From Brugia malayi (lineage: Eukaryota > Nematoda > Chromadorea > Rhabditida > Onchocercidae), in the NCBI RefSeq assembly GCF_000002995.4, contig NW_025062478.1, positions 8,966,001 through 9,030,000 of the forward strand: a DNA stretch of 64,000 nt, in the 5' to 3' direction. Within the stretch, counting starts at the first letter, position 1. The number at the start of each line of letters is the position of its first letter. This document shows positions 1 to 13,721 of this stretch, piece by piece. The notes under the pieces were generated by a model. That model saw only the letters and a program-made list of their open reading frames with translations, made no database searches and had not been told where the DNA came from. The position numbers and the translations under genes are program-made.

Positions 1-893
1 CAACTGAGCAGGCCAATGATACAATGGGAACTTAATTCAATAAGCCTCGGGTGTAAGTTATATAAATATATATGTACATATGCATATTTGGGTTGTATTG
101 GTGAAATATTTTCAGAATTCTTTTACAAATGTTGTTAAAATGAAATAGGCATTATTCTTGAGGGAGTTAAAGCCTTTAGGCTTGTTAGTTTGTTGAATGG
201 TCAAGTGGTGGTTAAAGTGAAACAAGAATTTACTGAAAAATAAAGAAGAGGAGCAAATAGAATAAACCAATTCAAAATAATTACTACCAACTACTTTACT
301 GCCAAATTTGCAACTTTTCATTTTTGCACTAATAAATTTTTATCTCGACAAATTATTAACTTAATATTAGTGTACTAAAAGTTATAAATGCAATAAAAGT
401 TAACAAAACGATCAGAAATAATTAGCTATTCTATCATTTTGGTGCACTAATTCTGCAGTGAAACTGAATTCAGTTTAGAAAGATCAAAGCTGGCAGATTG
501 GAAATTTTGAGGATCTTTAGATTTCTTTTGTGGATGCACGCAAAAATTGTCCCTTAAAATTGTAGGATATGTGAGTTATTCGATTTCTTTTAGAAAGTAC
601 AGTATGCTGAGTCCTTTAATCATCCGATGAAGGTCAATCAAAATGCTCACATGTCTAACAAATAAAAAATAAATTCGGATCAGAAACAATTACAGACTTT
701 CTTCCGGAAAAGAAAATAATATTCTTAATAATTAGGAGGGATTTCAACTTTAATCTGCAATTCATTATCATTATCAATAAGTAAGTGGATGAATAATAGA
801 AGTTTCTCACGTAACACACGGGGGTCAAGACTGTCTAACGTATTCCTAATCGCAGAAAAGTAGGAGGAAAAGGAAGACCGAACTAGCGCAAAT

Positions 894-1034
894 ATGTCAG
901 GGATGGATGTGGCTGCTCATTGTGCATCTTCCGCCGGCAAATCTATCTTCTCTCCCGAGCTTAGTTGCGTCCATCCCCCATTTTACGAAACAACTGTAGC
1001 TCGGATGATCATCAGGGTAGAGGAGGATGGTTGA
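894..1034 (+). CDS. Candidate short coding exon or small ORF, unidentified
   Basis: An ATG-initiated frame of 46 codons lies in the only clearly GC-richer patch (about 840-1180) of the first 10 kb. The peptide starts MSGMDVAAHC and runs to a TGA at 1032. An AGG|GTAGAG sequence near codon 41 could be a splice donor, which would make this a first coding exon. Codon use (GCC GGC, CTT AGT TGC, CAT CCC CCA) looks less AT-driven than the surroundings. No family was recognised and no following exon was found downstream, so this may be non-coding conserved sequence instead. Confidence 0.22.
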   Translation: MSGMDVAAHCASSAGKSIFSPELSCVHPPFYETTVARMIIRVEEDG

Positions 1035-2345
1035 AGAGAATTAACCAAGAGGAGACGAATTTTGACGGGGTCCGCTCTTTGAGGTGCAACACCAATGACA
1101 ACCACCCACAACCTTCTCCCATCTTGAAAATTCCAACAATTATCAGCGAAAACGATCTGAAAACCATCTGTGAACCGCTTTCATTTGTTTCACTCTAATT
1201 TATCCGGCTATTTCAAGTCATGAGCTTTGCAAGAAGAGAGAAATTTGCTCACTGCATCACATCCTTTGACCTTTTCAGAAAGTTACAGTGGTCAGCCAAT
1301 GACCAAACACCGTAGGGATTTCGCAGCATTACTCATTTTCGTCTTTCATGATTTTTAATGACATTTCTTCTTTAATTTATTAAAATTCTATCTCTATCTT
1401 TTTCTAAATTTTAACTCAATCGTTGGAAACTGAAATAGCCAATGATTCTCAGAGGACAAAATAATTACAAAAAGTTTCGGACTTAATATAACATCGCCGT
1501 TGCATAGTATTTTAATTTATATTTCTCTCAAAACTTCTCTCTTTGTATTTCAATTTCATTAAAATCCCTGTCTATTCGATTACAATATAATCGCTTCAAA
1601 ACAGCTGATCAGATGATTATGATTTGAAATGAGAAGAAAAATGAGATGCTGCATATAAATTATCCAAACGATAAACAGAATGTCATCATGTTGAATGGAT
1701 TGAAAAGGAATGATGGCTTGTCATCGAATCCTCAAATGATGTCTCAGAAGAGAGAGAGAGAGGTAGATAGACAGAGCCAGAGACAGACAAAGAGGAATTA
1801 GTTACTGTTTGAACTCGATTTAATTTTATTACAAAAAAGGATAGAGACAAAAATAGTCTTTACTTTGATGCTTCAGATGACTATATCTTCTTTATCAAAT
1901 TCTTGAATAAGACTGCTTAGAAAAAAAAAAATCTTTTTTAAGTGTCAACTTTATTTTTCAATAGCATATATATTTCACAATACTAGAAAATTCGTTTATT
2001 AAGAAATAAAAGCATTAATAATGGTTGATAGCGATTGCTAATTCACTTTATCAAAAGAAAACTTTCGCATAATTATAAGTTCCACTACAAAAGTTTCTGA
2101 AAAAAAAAAAAAAACTGAAATTAGCGAATAACGATAAATAGCGCTGATAAGGATGACATGAAAAACAAGAAACGATTAATGTCTCCGTGTGACAATTTTC
2201 TTTTGTCACTGTCTGCTGGACAGATCGTTACCAAACTACTAAACAGACAATGCTTCAATAAATTATGCGCATTTCATGAGGCGACAATGAACAAAATACT
2301 TTTTTTTTTCCTTTTCTACCTCAAGCTATACTTTTCCTCTCTTCT

Positions 2346-2432
2346 GGATTACATTGTTCCGGATGCAATTATTCAGGAAAAAGTGCATTGGATTACATTG
2401 TTCCGGATGAAACTATTCAGGAATAAGTGCAT
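2346..2432. repeat. Two-copy imperfect tandem repeat, about 44-base unit
   Basis: Two adjacent copies starting GGATTACATTGTTCCGGATG (2346-2389 and 2390-2432) differ at only a few positions. Nothing marks it as part of a transposon. Confidence 0.85.
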
Positions 2433-2786
2433 ATTTTGTATAATGTTTGATTATTTGATCGATCAAAAAAGATCAAAGAATTACACATATTGTTTGCATT
2501 GTTGAATAAAAAGTTTAAATCGGATTTATTTCCTAATGACAAATCTTTCCTCAGATCATCTCAACAAACGTTCCATCGTGTCGCAAGAGAAAGGATTAAA
2601 ATGCAATGAATAAAAATGCTGCTTTTGTCTGCTCCTCTCTCTTCCTGTTATTCTTTTCTCACTCTGTTTTCCTTTAATCGGCAAAACAAAGATTTTAGGA
2701 GAGGAATTGGTTGATGGATAGATGGATTGGCCATCACAACACAACAACGAATATTCTCTTTCAATTACAATATTAATCTTTGACAT

Positions 2787-2820
2787 CCTTGCACTCTCTC
2801 TCTCCCTCTCCCTCTCTCCC
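2787..2820. repeat. CT-rich simple sequence
   Basis: A polypyrimidine stretch of CTCTCT and CCCTCT units. It is simple sequence without coding support. Confidence 0.8.
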
Positions 2821-5800
2821 TATGGGAATTATTTGTCCCAGCCATCATTTCATTTGTAAAATGTCCACCTATAATTATTTTTTTTCTTCCTGATAAAGTC
2901 AATACATGTGCACTATTATCAGTAACTTTTTTAGCCTTATCAACAAGCAAAGTATTAAGATGGCCCTTTTCGAATGTAATATGAATTGCAATAATTGAAT
3001 AACGATTTGAACCGCAAAATTATATTAATAATTATGCAAATAATACAGCTGAAATTAGATTAGATGACTAAGTGCAAGAGTGATAAGACTGTTAAAGTAA
3101 TAAGATAAACATATATATATATAGCAAATTGTTGTCCTTAGGAAAGCTATAATTTATTGAATAATCCTTTGTATTTAGTTTATCATATTAGTTAATAATA
3201 CGATATTATTAACCATAATTAATCTAGGTTTATATATTGTAGTTGATTTTGTCAAATAATAAGTGATAATTTACCTTGCACACTTTTTTCAAGCTAAGAA
3301 ACAATTTGCTAGAAATTTACAATTAGGTAATTGTTTTAATGACCCACCAGCGAGTTCAATGCCAACAAAACTAAGTTAACTTCCTGACAAATAATACATT
3401 CTTTTATTATTATAAGAGCAAAAGATGTGTTTTATAAGAAATTGTTAACTGGAAAATTTGTCAGTCGAGAAATTAGGCGCCTGGGAATTGTAAGTGAGAA
3501 TTCAAGCGAAGTCTTAAAAAGATATGGTGAAGGAACTCATCAAAAAATAAGAAGAAAAGAATATATACATATATATTTGCAACCGATTCACATGTTAGAC
3601 AAACTAATTCTTGGCCTAAGGCTAAATAGACAAAAATTCCAATTTTATCCAACGAATTAGTCATAAGAGGGCAATGGGGTAATACATGAAAAAAAAAAAA
3701 TTGTTATCCGAAAGAGACAAATAGCAAAATGTAACGTTTGAAAACTCTAATCAGTCAGTCTCGAGAAAGTGGTTGAAACGACTTGGGATAGTGAGAAAAG
3801 GCCTAAAGCGAGACTATTAGTTAAATGTGGCATCATTTGAATCATTTCAATTCAAATGCATCCAAAGGAAGGAACTTTGTTAAGCAGAAGCTAAGCTTAA
3901 TTTTCTGGGCTTAAACATGAAATAGAATTAAATAATGACAAAATACATGGCTGCAGCCTCATTTAAGTTATTCTCACTCTTAAATAAATGTATACATATT
4001 GTATATATTATATTAAATATATCATATTATATATTCCCATTACATGCCCTTCATTTTAGGCTCAATTTGGCTAATATAATTGTACAGTTAATCAGGGAGA
4101 GGGGAAGAGGGACAATTAGTAGTAAGTGAGAAGCAATGATTTTTATACCAAGCCATATGGTCATTGAGGGTTATAATTGAGGTGATCGCTTCCTCCCCAA
4201 TTTAATGGAAGTTACAATCAAATTCACTTTGCCACCATCGGCGGAAAAATTCATTAATTTGAATGATGCACTTATTTGATCTTAGAGGTACTTTACAATT
4301 CTTGTAATCTTTTAGACTAACGGAATCGAAACTTCTGACTGAAATCAGATCTGAAATCGTCTTTCAATTGCTAGAAACAATTTAGATGATATTAGTTGAT
4401 AATTAAGAGTAATGATAATTCATTTGTATCTTTAATCTTATATAATTTTCTCGAAAATTTCGAAATGAACAATTTTACAATCAGTGGAGGAAACAGTAAG
4501 ACAATTTCGTTCAGTGATAGCATTGATAAAGTTAATTACAATAAGTTAACAAGTTAAATCATTTAAAATAAATAAAGCAAACAAGTTGAAAAAAGCAAAG
4601 AATGATGAGAATGAATAAAAAAAGAAATTTGATCCGAAGTGGGAAGATGAAAAAGCCTTGAAACGTTTTTTGTGACATCAAATACCGCTTGTGATAAGTT
4701 CCGATACTTAGCATCGTTTTATCCTTTCTCAGCGATACCAAAACAAGAAGAAGCAGTGGTTAAGAAAAGTGATACCGCTGCAAGTAATTCGAAATTTACC
4801 TAATTGCCAGATGGCTTGCATCCGGTTACATGGACCTTTTTTTTTATCCATTTCATTAAGCTTGAAACGGAAAGGGCGGGAAGAGGAAAAAGGATGAAGG
4901 AAAAGGAAAATGAGAGGAAGGAGAAATTGCTAAGTAGGATCGTCCCTTACAGAAATAAAATCGGTAATTTCGATTCAGACAAAGAAAAACGATGGGAAAT
5001 TATAAAAATGGGACGAAATTGGATCGATCACAAATGAAATCTAAAAATTAGTTCACTTTCTCAACTTTCCCTCTTACTTCTTCTATTCAGGGAAACTTTA
5101 TCTTTTAATTTGGGTATTTGGTATTGGAATGAAATATTCGTATCATTAGTTGGTTTTTTTTTTTTTTTTTTCTTTACGAAAAGATCAACTTTCCGTATGG
5201 ATTTAAAATGATAGATTGCATTAGATTGAATTAACAGTGTATGGTAAAGCTATTCCGGGTTTTTTTGCGATCCTGAAGTTAAACATCATTGAAGCTTTGT
5301 AGTGAACATATGAGATTTCTATTGATAAGAAACTTTTGTTATGATAATTCGACATTGTGTGAATTCCATATTCGTTTTTTCTGTTTTTTTTTTTTTTTTT
5401 TGTTACAATTTTTTTCCTTTTTTGTTAAGATTTTATAATATTCTAGAAGAATGACCATTATAATGATGGAAATTATATGATAATGACTTGGTATAAGTGA
5501 TATGATCGATTGCTTCTCAATCAGTCATTCATTTGTATCAGTGAAATCATTTGAGCGCAGATTAGTTTTTGAAATGTGGAAAGAATGCATGTGAAACATT
5601 ATGAGAATCCTTTTCTCTCTTGATCATTTCAGATTTCATTAGTGAATTGATTTTATCCCACTTTTCTATCATTTTTAAAAAGTCAAAATTCATTTTCATT
5701 TCATCTCACAGTAAACATTATGAGTAATCGAATTTTAAACATAAAATATATTGCAAAATGTTTGCCTTAAAAGTTGTACTATAATTCAATTTACTAATGG

Positions 5801-6718
5801 CAGATGGAATTCCATTGGAAATTAGCATAATGATGAAAATATGAGTCAGTGAGTGAAGCAATCTAAGGAAATTGAGTAGGATAGCAAATAGATTGGTAGA
5901 TGATAAAAGAGTTCTTCTGTCATCCTTCCGCTCTTCCTAACTTATTCACATTCTAATGATCATTCTTTTGAATGGTTGAGGCATGCATCATCCTCTTGTT
6001 ATAAGATTAGCTCGGACAAATGAGCCAAAATCAGGCATTCCACTCTCCCTCCAATGAAAGGCTTCTATTACTACTACCTTAAGCACTTACATTATACATT
6101 ATTTGCCCTACAATGGCTAAATATATTGGATCAGTTATTTCATCCTTTAAATTTAACTTATTAACTACCACTAGTGGCATTATTATTATTAAAAAAAAAA
6201 AAAATAAAGGAGAAAGGAAGCATATAGCTTGATGATATGCATCCGGGAACTTTCATTCTTAATTGATGGATGCGACAATTGCACCGTTTAAAATTGGTCA
6301 TTACCAACTGGAAGAGTCTCAATTGAAGTTTCTGAGTTTTTTGCTTAACAATTCCAAGATTACTTTCAGGATATCTTCATACTTCACATTATAAACAGTT
6401 TCAGTTCCAACAGTTTCAGGAAAAAAAAAAAACGAAACGCTGCAAATCTTTGAAGAACGATAACAAATAATATCTAATTGCTTTGTTAGAAATTTATTTT
6501 TATATATCAATCCTATCCATGTAATGATTCCCAAGAGAGAGGGTAAACGACCTGAAGAGGGGTTGTGAAGGTCACAGAATACTAAATTACCTTGAAGAGC
6601 TTTGAAAATGGCTCCTACAGAAGCCATTACTTAACGGAACAAAAAAATGAAGTTAAATGAAGCTGAAGAGATAAGATAGATTAGATGATAATAATTGTCT
6701 CTAGTTTGATAATAAAAG

Positions 6719-6766
6719 TGGCAGCAGCAGCAGCAGCAGCAGTAATAGTAGTAGTAGTAGCAGTTA
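6719..6766. repeat. Trinucleotide microsatellite (GCA)n/(TAG)n
   Basis: Consecutive GCA units are followed by TAG/TAA units. It is compound trinucleotide simple sequence in the gene-poor region. Confidence 0.9.
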
Positions 6767-7147
6767 ATAGATTCATTAAGCAGTTCAAACAAAGTTAAAA
6801 TAAAAAAGAATACAACAACATTTTGAGCTCTAAAACATAAAGGAAACACTTTTTTTGTCATAAATAGCAATTGTAATATTTATAATTCCAATTGTTACAA
6901 CTGCTATAATATGTCCTTGTACGGAATTGTTTCCGGATGAAAAAAAAAGAAAAAAAAAAAACTAAATTCAACAAAGCTATCTTATTATTGCTAGAACTTT
7001 TAAAAATTAATTTCGTCTGTTGCAGCAAATAATTGAACTAATGAATTATTGTTAAGATAAAAAGATCAGTCTTTTAATTTTTTTTTTTAAAATTCATAAA
7101 ATAAGATTCTCAATCACTTAATAAATTACTCAATTCAATTGTGTTGA

Positions 7148-7195
7148 TTTTTTTTTCCCCCCCCCCCAAAAAAAAAAAAAAAAAAAAAAAAAAAA
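7148..7195. repeat. Compound homopolymer T9-C11-A28
   Basis: Three homopolymers are joined directly: about 9 T, 11 C and 28 A. Exact lengths may be affected by sequencing of homopolymers. Confidence 0.85.
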
Positions 7196-10100
7196 GATAT
7201 ATCGAAATCAAAACTTATCAGAAAGATTTTCAGATTTCTAAAATCATTGAAAGAATTTCTCATTTAATGATTCATTTGCGCTTGCAAAGTTATACCGTTA
7301 TACCAATTTTACTTCATTTCATTATTATTTTTTAACTCCCTTATGAATAGAAATGATAGAAACATACGAAGAAAATAAATAAACGAAATAAACGCATTAC
7401 TGATTTAATGATGATAGAAAGAAAAAGTGAAAAAAGATGTAAGCCACCAAATAAGACAAATAAGAGCAGCCAATCATTTCTACCCTTTAAATCATTCTTT
7501 TCTCTTCTCATTCCCTCATGCATACCATTCTAAAAAGTCTTGTTTAAATTTATGACCCGTTATGTTGATAACATAACAACGAGGACGACGGGTATGGATG
7601 AGTGAGTACAAGCAAGAGATTGCGATCATTTCGGATTGCTTTATTATCACTTCTCCTTGTGATACCATTAGTACAGAATGCATTCCAACCATAAACAATG
7701 ATGACCGATCACTGATTAATATGTTACTAACTTTAGCTATCAAAACTTGGAAGAGTAAAAAACTGGAATTGAGAGAGGGAGAAAGAGTGAGATGTATGTA
7801 GATGTGGACCTAAACATTCCTTTACAATAAATCTAAAAGCATTCCTCCTAAGCAGCATTTGATGAATTTGTACATTTTTTAAAAAGAACTTTTATAATAT
7901 TATCTCATTATTAGTGTAAATAATACAGAATAAAGTCCCGAAAGATCTTCACTAATCTAACAGAAGTATGCACTTTAAGTTTGGCATTCTGAGAAATGTG
8001 TAAAAAATATAGAGAAGGTCAGGGTTCAACGTAATAAGACAAGCTAGGAGGAGACTTATGATGAGCACTTGTCTTTTCTGTTGGCTACTGCAAATAGATA
8101 AAAAATAAGCGGCGTTGAATGGTCAAAATAATTGTTGGGATGGCTTAATCGCTAATAATGAGGGTCAGGTCATTCGCTGAAAAGAGGTCGAGCGATTGGT
8201 CGGTCTATCTTAGATAAGATAATAATTTGATGAGAATGGTTAGTTACCCAACTCTCTACCCATTGAAGTGTAAATATTGCATTGTATAATGTGCGGGAGA
8301 AGAAGTTATCTTTTCTTTTATTCGGCCGCTTTTCCAAATCTTTTTATTTCTTTGTCAATTGTTTGGCCAAACATTTTGTCGGAAAGTAAATTATCTACCA
8401 TTTTGCATATTGCTTACTCTTTCACAATTTTCTCTTTTACTAACTATTGATAATGATACATTCAAATCTGAGGCAACCATAAACTGAAGGAAACTTTTTG
8501 CAATTGCTGATAAGTGAACTTGAGATATTGTTGATAAGTGATACAATGCGTTTAAATATTTGCAATGCCTGCATTTTACATTATACACAAAGACAAAAGT
8601 TTTTATTATATGCATTTTTAAGTGATGGTTGCTAACTGATACCTTCAGATGGTTGACACCTGATGATTTATCAGGAAAGTGAAAATCTCCCAAGATTGCA
8701 GGACCTATTGAAATATGAATAAGACATTGATAGGAACAAATAGTAAATAGTTTAGCAAGTACCAGATTATTTTCTTTCAGTTTGGCTATTTTAGTCTCTA
8801 CTTATATTTTGATTTTGATCTTTCTACTAGCTTTTCGAAATAACCTCTCTCCCCTGCATCTTCAAATTAAAATCTGAAGATTTTGTCTATTTGCTTGTTA
8901 GAAACTATTGGTTTCTCTCTTATACAGTATCCACATTTGGATTGATTTTAATGGCATAAGCCAAGCTGCTCTGCACCTGCCTACATTTTTTAGTGGCCAT
9001 GTGGTTGATTCTCAGCCTTACAGATCTTGCAAAATTATAACCCAACCCAAGGATATTAGCAAGAGGCAAGTCATCATCTGGAATCATTTTACAAGCAAGC
9101 ACTTTATCTTTTTTTTGCCTTCCTCTCTCTCCCTGTCTTTCTCTTCTCCTCCCTCTCAAAAGATTTCTTCTATTTTAATTCCTGCTTTCCGAAATGTTGA
9201 TCCAAAATATTCACAAATACCCTCCTTAACAACCCTTAGTATCCTTTGTATGAAGAACCCACAAATCACTATTTATGATTCTCATTTCGCATAATCATCA
9301 GCGCATATTTAATTTCCACTTTTATGATCTAGAAAGCAATCAGTAACCCATAGTTGTGTGATCTGTGCAGTCCATAAGTGCTGACATCTGTTACTTTTCC
9401 TCATCTGATGAGAAATTTAAATTAGACAAAAGGCATGCTAAAGCTATTTTAACAATATTCGGGTCCTAACATTTAGTAACGATAATTCCTAGTATCCCAT
9501 CGAATTACACTTTTCGTTCTTTTCTTTGCCACTGGCATAGATACACATGTCAGAAGCACATGAACTCGGTGACCCTGGCAATCTTACAAACTTCAAATGC
9601 CAAAAGGAAGATTCTTTGTTCCTCACTTTTACCCATAATACTAACAAAACCCAGTTAAAAGCTCAAAAACAAAACCACTGTACCCAATCATTCATACATC
9701 CAAATTGTTATAATTGTTTCACCATAATTTTTTCCTCGTCACATGAAAATTGTTTTCGAATAGTTGAATCAGTCTGCTTAAACCTGTTAGAGCAAATTTA
9801 CTCTCATCAACATACAAAAATACAGAAGCATAGCAGGCCAATATATTAAAGAATTTTCAAAAATCAACATAGATGAAATGAAATTTGCAATATGACTGGG
9901 GAAAACGGCACAAAATCTGTAAATAACATTCAAATTCATCTATAAGAAGTACATCTCGAAAAATCAAGTAGCATTACACCACTTTCTCATTAATATTACT
10001 TCTCCGCTATCATAAAAATAGTAGAAAAACGCTATGGATCGGGACGATTATGGTAGAAATCTTAATTTCAGAATCTTAATCGTTTTTTCTTTTGGGGAAG

Positions 10101-10785
10101 AATAAATCTCGATATGCAATTCATCAGTTATTTCCTTTCTACTTTATTTTGAAAGGTATTTCAAAATCTTACCAGCAAAGTCAAAACAAAGATTACTCAA
10201 TGAAGAAAATAGAGACAGTTGAGACATAAACAAATGAAAGCTAAACAAGATCTGACAATTTCAAGAAAAAAGTGGGCTATATGACAAGCACAAGCTCATA
10301 TAAATTCAAAATTACCACCTGAAGTGACTTCCAAATATTTCGGGATATAAACTTTTCACATAAAAAATGATAAACAATCACTTTTCTATCCGCTAAATAA
10401 GATTTTTTTAAAAGAATTGGGAAATCTTTCGGTAACAAATTTAGTTAGTGACTAAGATACCTGCAAAATTGTCTTTGTTCACGATAAAGCCTTTGCTAAA
10501 ACGCACTTGTTGGAACTAAGACAGCAAAATAGAAAAGAAAAATGGACGGAACAAAAAAAATCTATCTATATAATCCAAAACAAAGGTTATGAATCAATAA
10601 ACAAAGCAAAAAACATACTTTCACAATGCAACAACATAATGATGTTTCCTGCCTAACCTACTTAATCATAATGATAAGTAGAAAAATTACATAAAACTTC
10701 ATGGTTTTTAAAAACTGACAACATAAAAAATTAAAAAGAAAAATATATCCGCAACTCCAACTTAACCATTTCAATTTGATGGTGA

Positions 10786-13721
10786 TTAGTATAAACGAGT
10801 TGGCTGAGAAAGAGGTTGTACAATAGGATAAGCTGCTCCTGCAGTACTTGTATTTACTGCATTTGCATAAAAATGTGATGCTCCCGTTGTCGAAGGATAA
10901 GTCACTGTCGCCGCTGAAGTTGATCCCAGAGATGAATTCCTGAAATTTTGAAAAAGAAATGAGACTTGTCATGAATCAGTATGAAAATTTTATGGCGCCG
11001 ATACAACTGCGAAAAATCGTCTGCAAACGTTTAAGCGCAACGCCAAATAATATTCTGGGATAAAAGCCTGTGTCACAGACTAGGACCATGTCGAATATGT
11101 CAATTTGTATGAATTCGAAGGTATAGGTAGATAACTTTGAATTCATGACAAAGTTCTCATGTTAATTATGAAATTCCGTAAAATAGTAATCAAAAAATTC
11201 ATCATAGATATCCTTACAGAAAACCACCATCGACATTCTCAGTCTTTACGCATAAATCTAATGTTTTCACGCGCTTATTCAAACCAATTTAACAGAAGTG
11301 ATAAATCTTTGATTTATTCCCTAAAATTTCACTTTCACCAACATTTTATAAAATAAAAGCACCTTCGTGAATACTTCTTTAAAAGACCTTGTTGAGTGTT
11401 TGTGAAACATGAACAGGAGATTAATGAGACTATCAAACACTATATTATACAACCTAGTTAATGAACTGAAGAAATTTCGAGGCGATGATAATAAAAACCA
11501 CCTGATATGACGGAAATAAACATGAAATTAGCAAAAACGATGCAAGCTAAGTCTCGATATGCTTAGCAAGTTAATGGAACTTGATGTTCAACTTACTTAC
11601 AGACAAATACACGAAACCTCCGAAAATTTCTAAGCTTATATTAAATATTTCACTTACATTTATTATCCATTATTCAACTAACTAAAAAATAACAATAAGG
11701 AATAACTGTTCCAAAACCTAACTTCTCAGGCATAAAAAAACGTCCAATTCACTCATAATCGGATAACCGAACTTTGTCAGGAATAACAATCAAAGTTGTT
11801 ATATAGCTAATTTCCTATCTTTTTTTGCATAAGCAGTTATGTTCAGTCATTTGCGTAAAATTTGTTTATCCAGAATTTGGCTGTACTTTGCGAAATACTG
11901 CTATTGTACTTAAATGATTGTACAACGCTACTTAACTCCCACTTTTTGTTTCGAAGTAACTACGAAATTTTATGGAAAATGTGAAAAATTTGGACAGAAC
12001 TGTTGCACGGTATACTGTAGAGCCGTTGGCGGGGGAGTGCTGTAAACATTGTTGTTGGCATATGGAGCCTGGAGCGGTGCAACTGATATTGACGGTAATG
12101 CATGGGCTCGAGCTTTCACTTCCTTCGTTAGCCGATCTCGAAAATAAAAATATTTCGTTCGTGATTCCATATACTGCTCGTATAATGGAAATAAATCACT
12201 GAAAAATATTACCTCTAAATGAATAAAGGACAAAATCAAAGAAAAAAAGAAAAAAAAAGGACAAAAACTTCAACCTTAAAATAAATAGTGATTAAAAAGC
12301 ACACGAGAGATCATGAAGATATACAACAACCCAAGAAATATAGGTTGCAGCATCGAATGTGCGACATAATTGTTCGGTTAAAGAATAAGGCTAATGTCAG
12401 GCAGCCCAGAACATCGGGAAAATAAACAAGAAATGTGATCATTTTTAAACTCAGCCCAAAGAAAAAATATTGCTTCAAGAATATTTCCAGAGCAAGATAA
12501 AAGAATTTTACCTATCTAAGGGGCGCGGTAATTCAGGGTCTGGATCAATCCGTGCTGCAGGAGTACCCGAACCTGCAGCATACGCAAATGCACTAGGTGC
12601 ACCAGCATCATGTCCTGGTGCGTAAGACGGAGACTCTCCAGCTACGCTGCAAAAAAGTCGAAAACTGTTAACAGTATCAAGAAATAATTTCTTCCTAACT
12701 CATTTTCTACATTTCTCAATTTCAACAACTTCGGCTAAAAGTATTTAGAATGACCATTACAAAGAACTTAGAACCATAAGTAAATCATAAAATATCTTGG
12801 AAATACGAAATAGTTTTTATACGTTAAAGATATCCAAGAAAACATACACTCCATCTCCAACAAAACGTTTCTGCTCTGGACCACCTATGCTTGCATTAGC
12901 TACACGTTTCAAATTAATATTTGCAGGATCACTTGGGCACTGTGGTGTTTTGTGATCAACTGCTCCACATCGATAGCAACGTTTATCCATACCCGGTTCC
13001 TTCCGTAACTTCGACGTCGACCTATAAAAACTCCCGTGAACAACTCATTTCCCTTTTCACTGCGAAACATAAGAGGTCACTTTAACAAACCAATACTTTT
13101 AGCAGTTTACACACTCCCCTTGCATTTCGCGTATGTTGGTCAAAGATTAGCTGACCCAAATTAACAAAACATAGGAATTTACTTAATTTTCGAAATGTTT
13201 TACAGTTCGAGAATAAATCGTCCTCCCAAAAACCTATACAGAATTGAATCTGTTTTATAATTGAATCGCCAAAACAGAACACTTTATAATGCATAGTCCT
13301 ATGGACCTTGAGAAAAAACTGTACAACAACCTTCGTATATTAATCGCTTTTCCTTCCAAGATATAACCGTCCAATTTTTCAATAGCTGTTCGTGCATCGG
13401 ATTCCTCCGGCACATGCTAAAAAAGCATAAAAATCGAAAATACGTTTACATAAACCATTTTAAAACAAGCACATTCTTATACTCTTAATGTACTGCTTAC
13501 AGCTCCAATGTCCAAACAGTTCCACTTACGATATACCACTTTTTTGTATCAATTTTTTCTGATTAAACCATCTTCTGTAATTGAATTTTCTAATAACGAA
13601 CAACAAAAGCGTAATCCTTGATCACATCACATTCGTTAACTACAACGAATTGAGAAAAAAGTTGCCGAAGTCGCATTGAGTCAACGCCATCTGGCAAACC
13701 ACCCACAAACAACTTCACCAT
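10786..13721 (-). CDS. rnp-1: RNA-binding protein, one RRM plus CCHC zinc knuckle (rnp-1/lark-like)
   Basis: Six exons join in phase: 13721-13602, 13416-13331, 13021-12848, 12646-12512, 12198-12016, 10939-10786, giving 283 residues. An RRM covers about residues 2-70 (RNP2 KLFVGGL at the start, RNP1 KDYAFV near 35-40). A C-X2-C-X4-H-X4-C zinc knuckle lies at 84-97 (CYRCGAVDHKTPQC). The tail is rich in Ala, Ser, Pro and Tyr and ends QPTRLY. This is the architecture of C. elegans RNP-1; fly Lark and vertebrate RBM4 add a second RRM. The role is presumably binding mRNA to control splicing or translation. The start is set by a TTTCAG acceptor 9 bases upstream. The last intron is 1.08 kb. The gene lies 3' of dpy-30 on the same strand, an adjacency I also recall from C. 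elegans. The symbol is assigned by architecture and neighbour. Confidence 0.88.

Larger units (their letters stand above)
1..10785. other. Gene-poor region, about 10.8 kb
   Basis: No exon chain or recognisable protein was found on either strand. The sequence is AT-rich, with many homopolymer runs, purine-rich stretches (about 1750-1790) and CT-rich stretches (2787-2820). It holds scattered TGATAA-type GATA motifs, for example near 2147, 3079, 5320, 8508 and 8530. Open frames of 60-128 codons occur but lack splice partners or conserved motifs. The part nearest 10785 is presumably the 3' UTR and flank of the rnp-1-like gene. The rest could be intergenic regulatory DNA or introns of a gene lying mostly outside the window. 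Confidence 0.6.

Noticed and set aside
4804..5037. Lys/Glu-rich frame of 77 codons
   Set aside because: Driven by a purine-rich tract, with no introns, motifs or splice signals to support it.
8908..9294. Long plus-strand open frame of 128 codons and overlapping minus frame
   Set aside because: Composition is low-complexity (poly-Ser/Leu from TCTC tracts). There are no conserved motifs and no splice partners.
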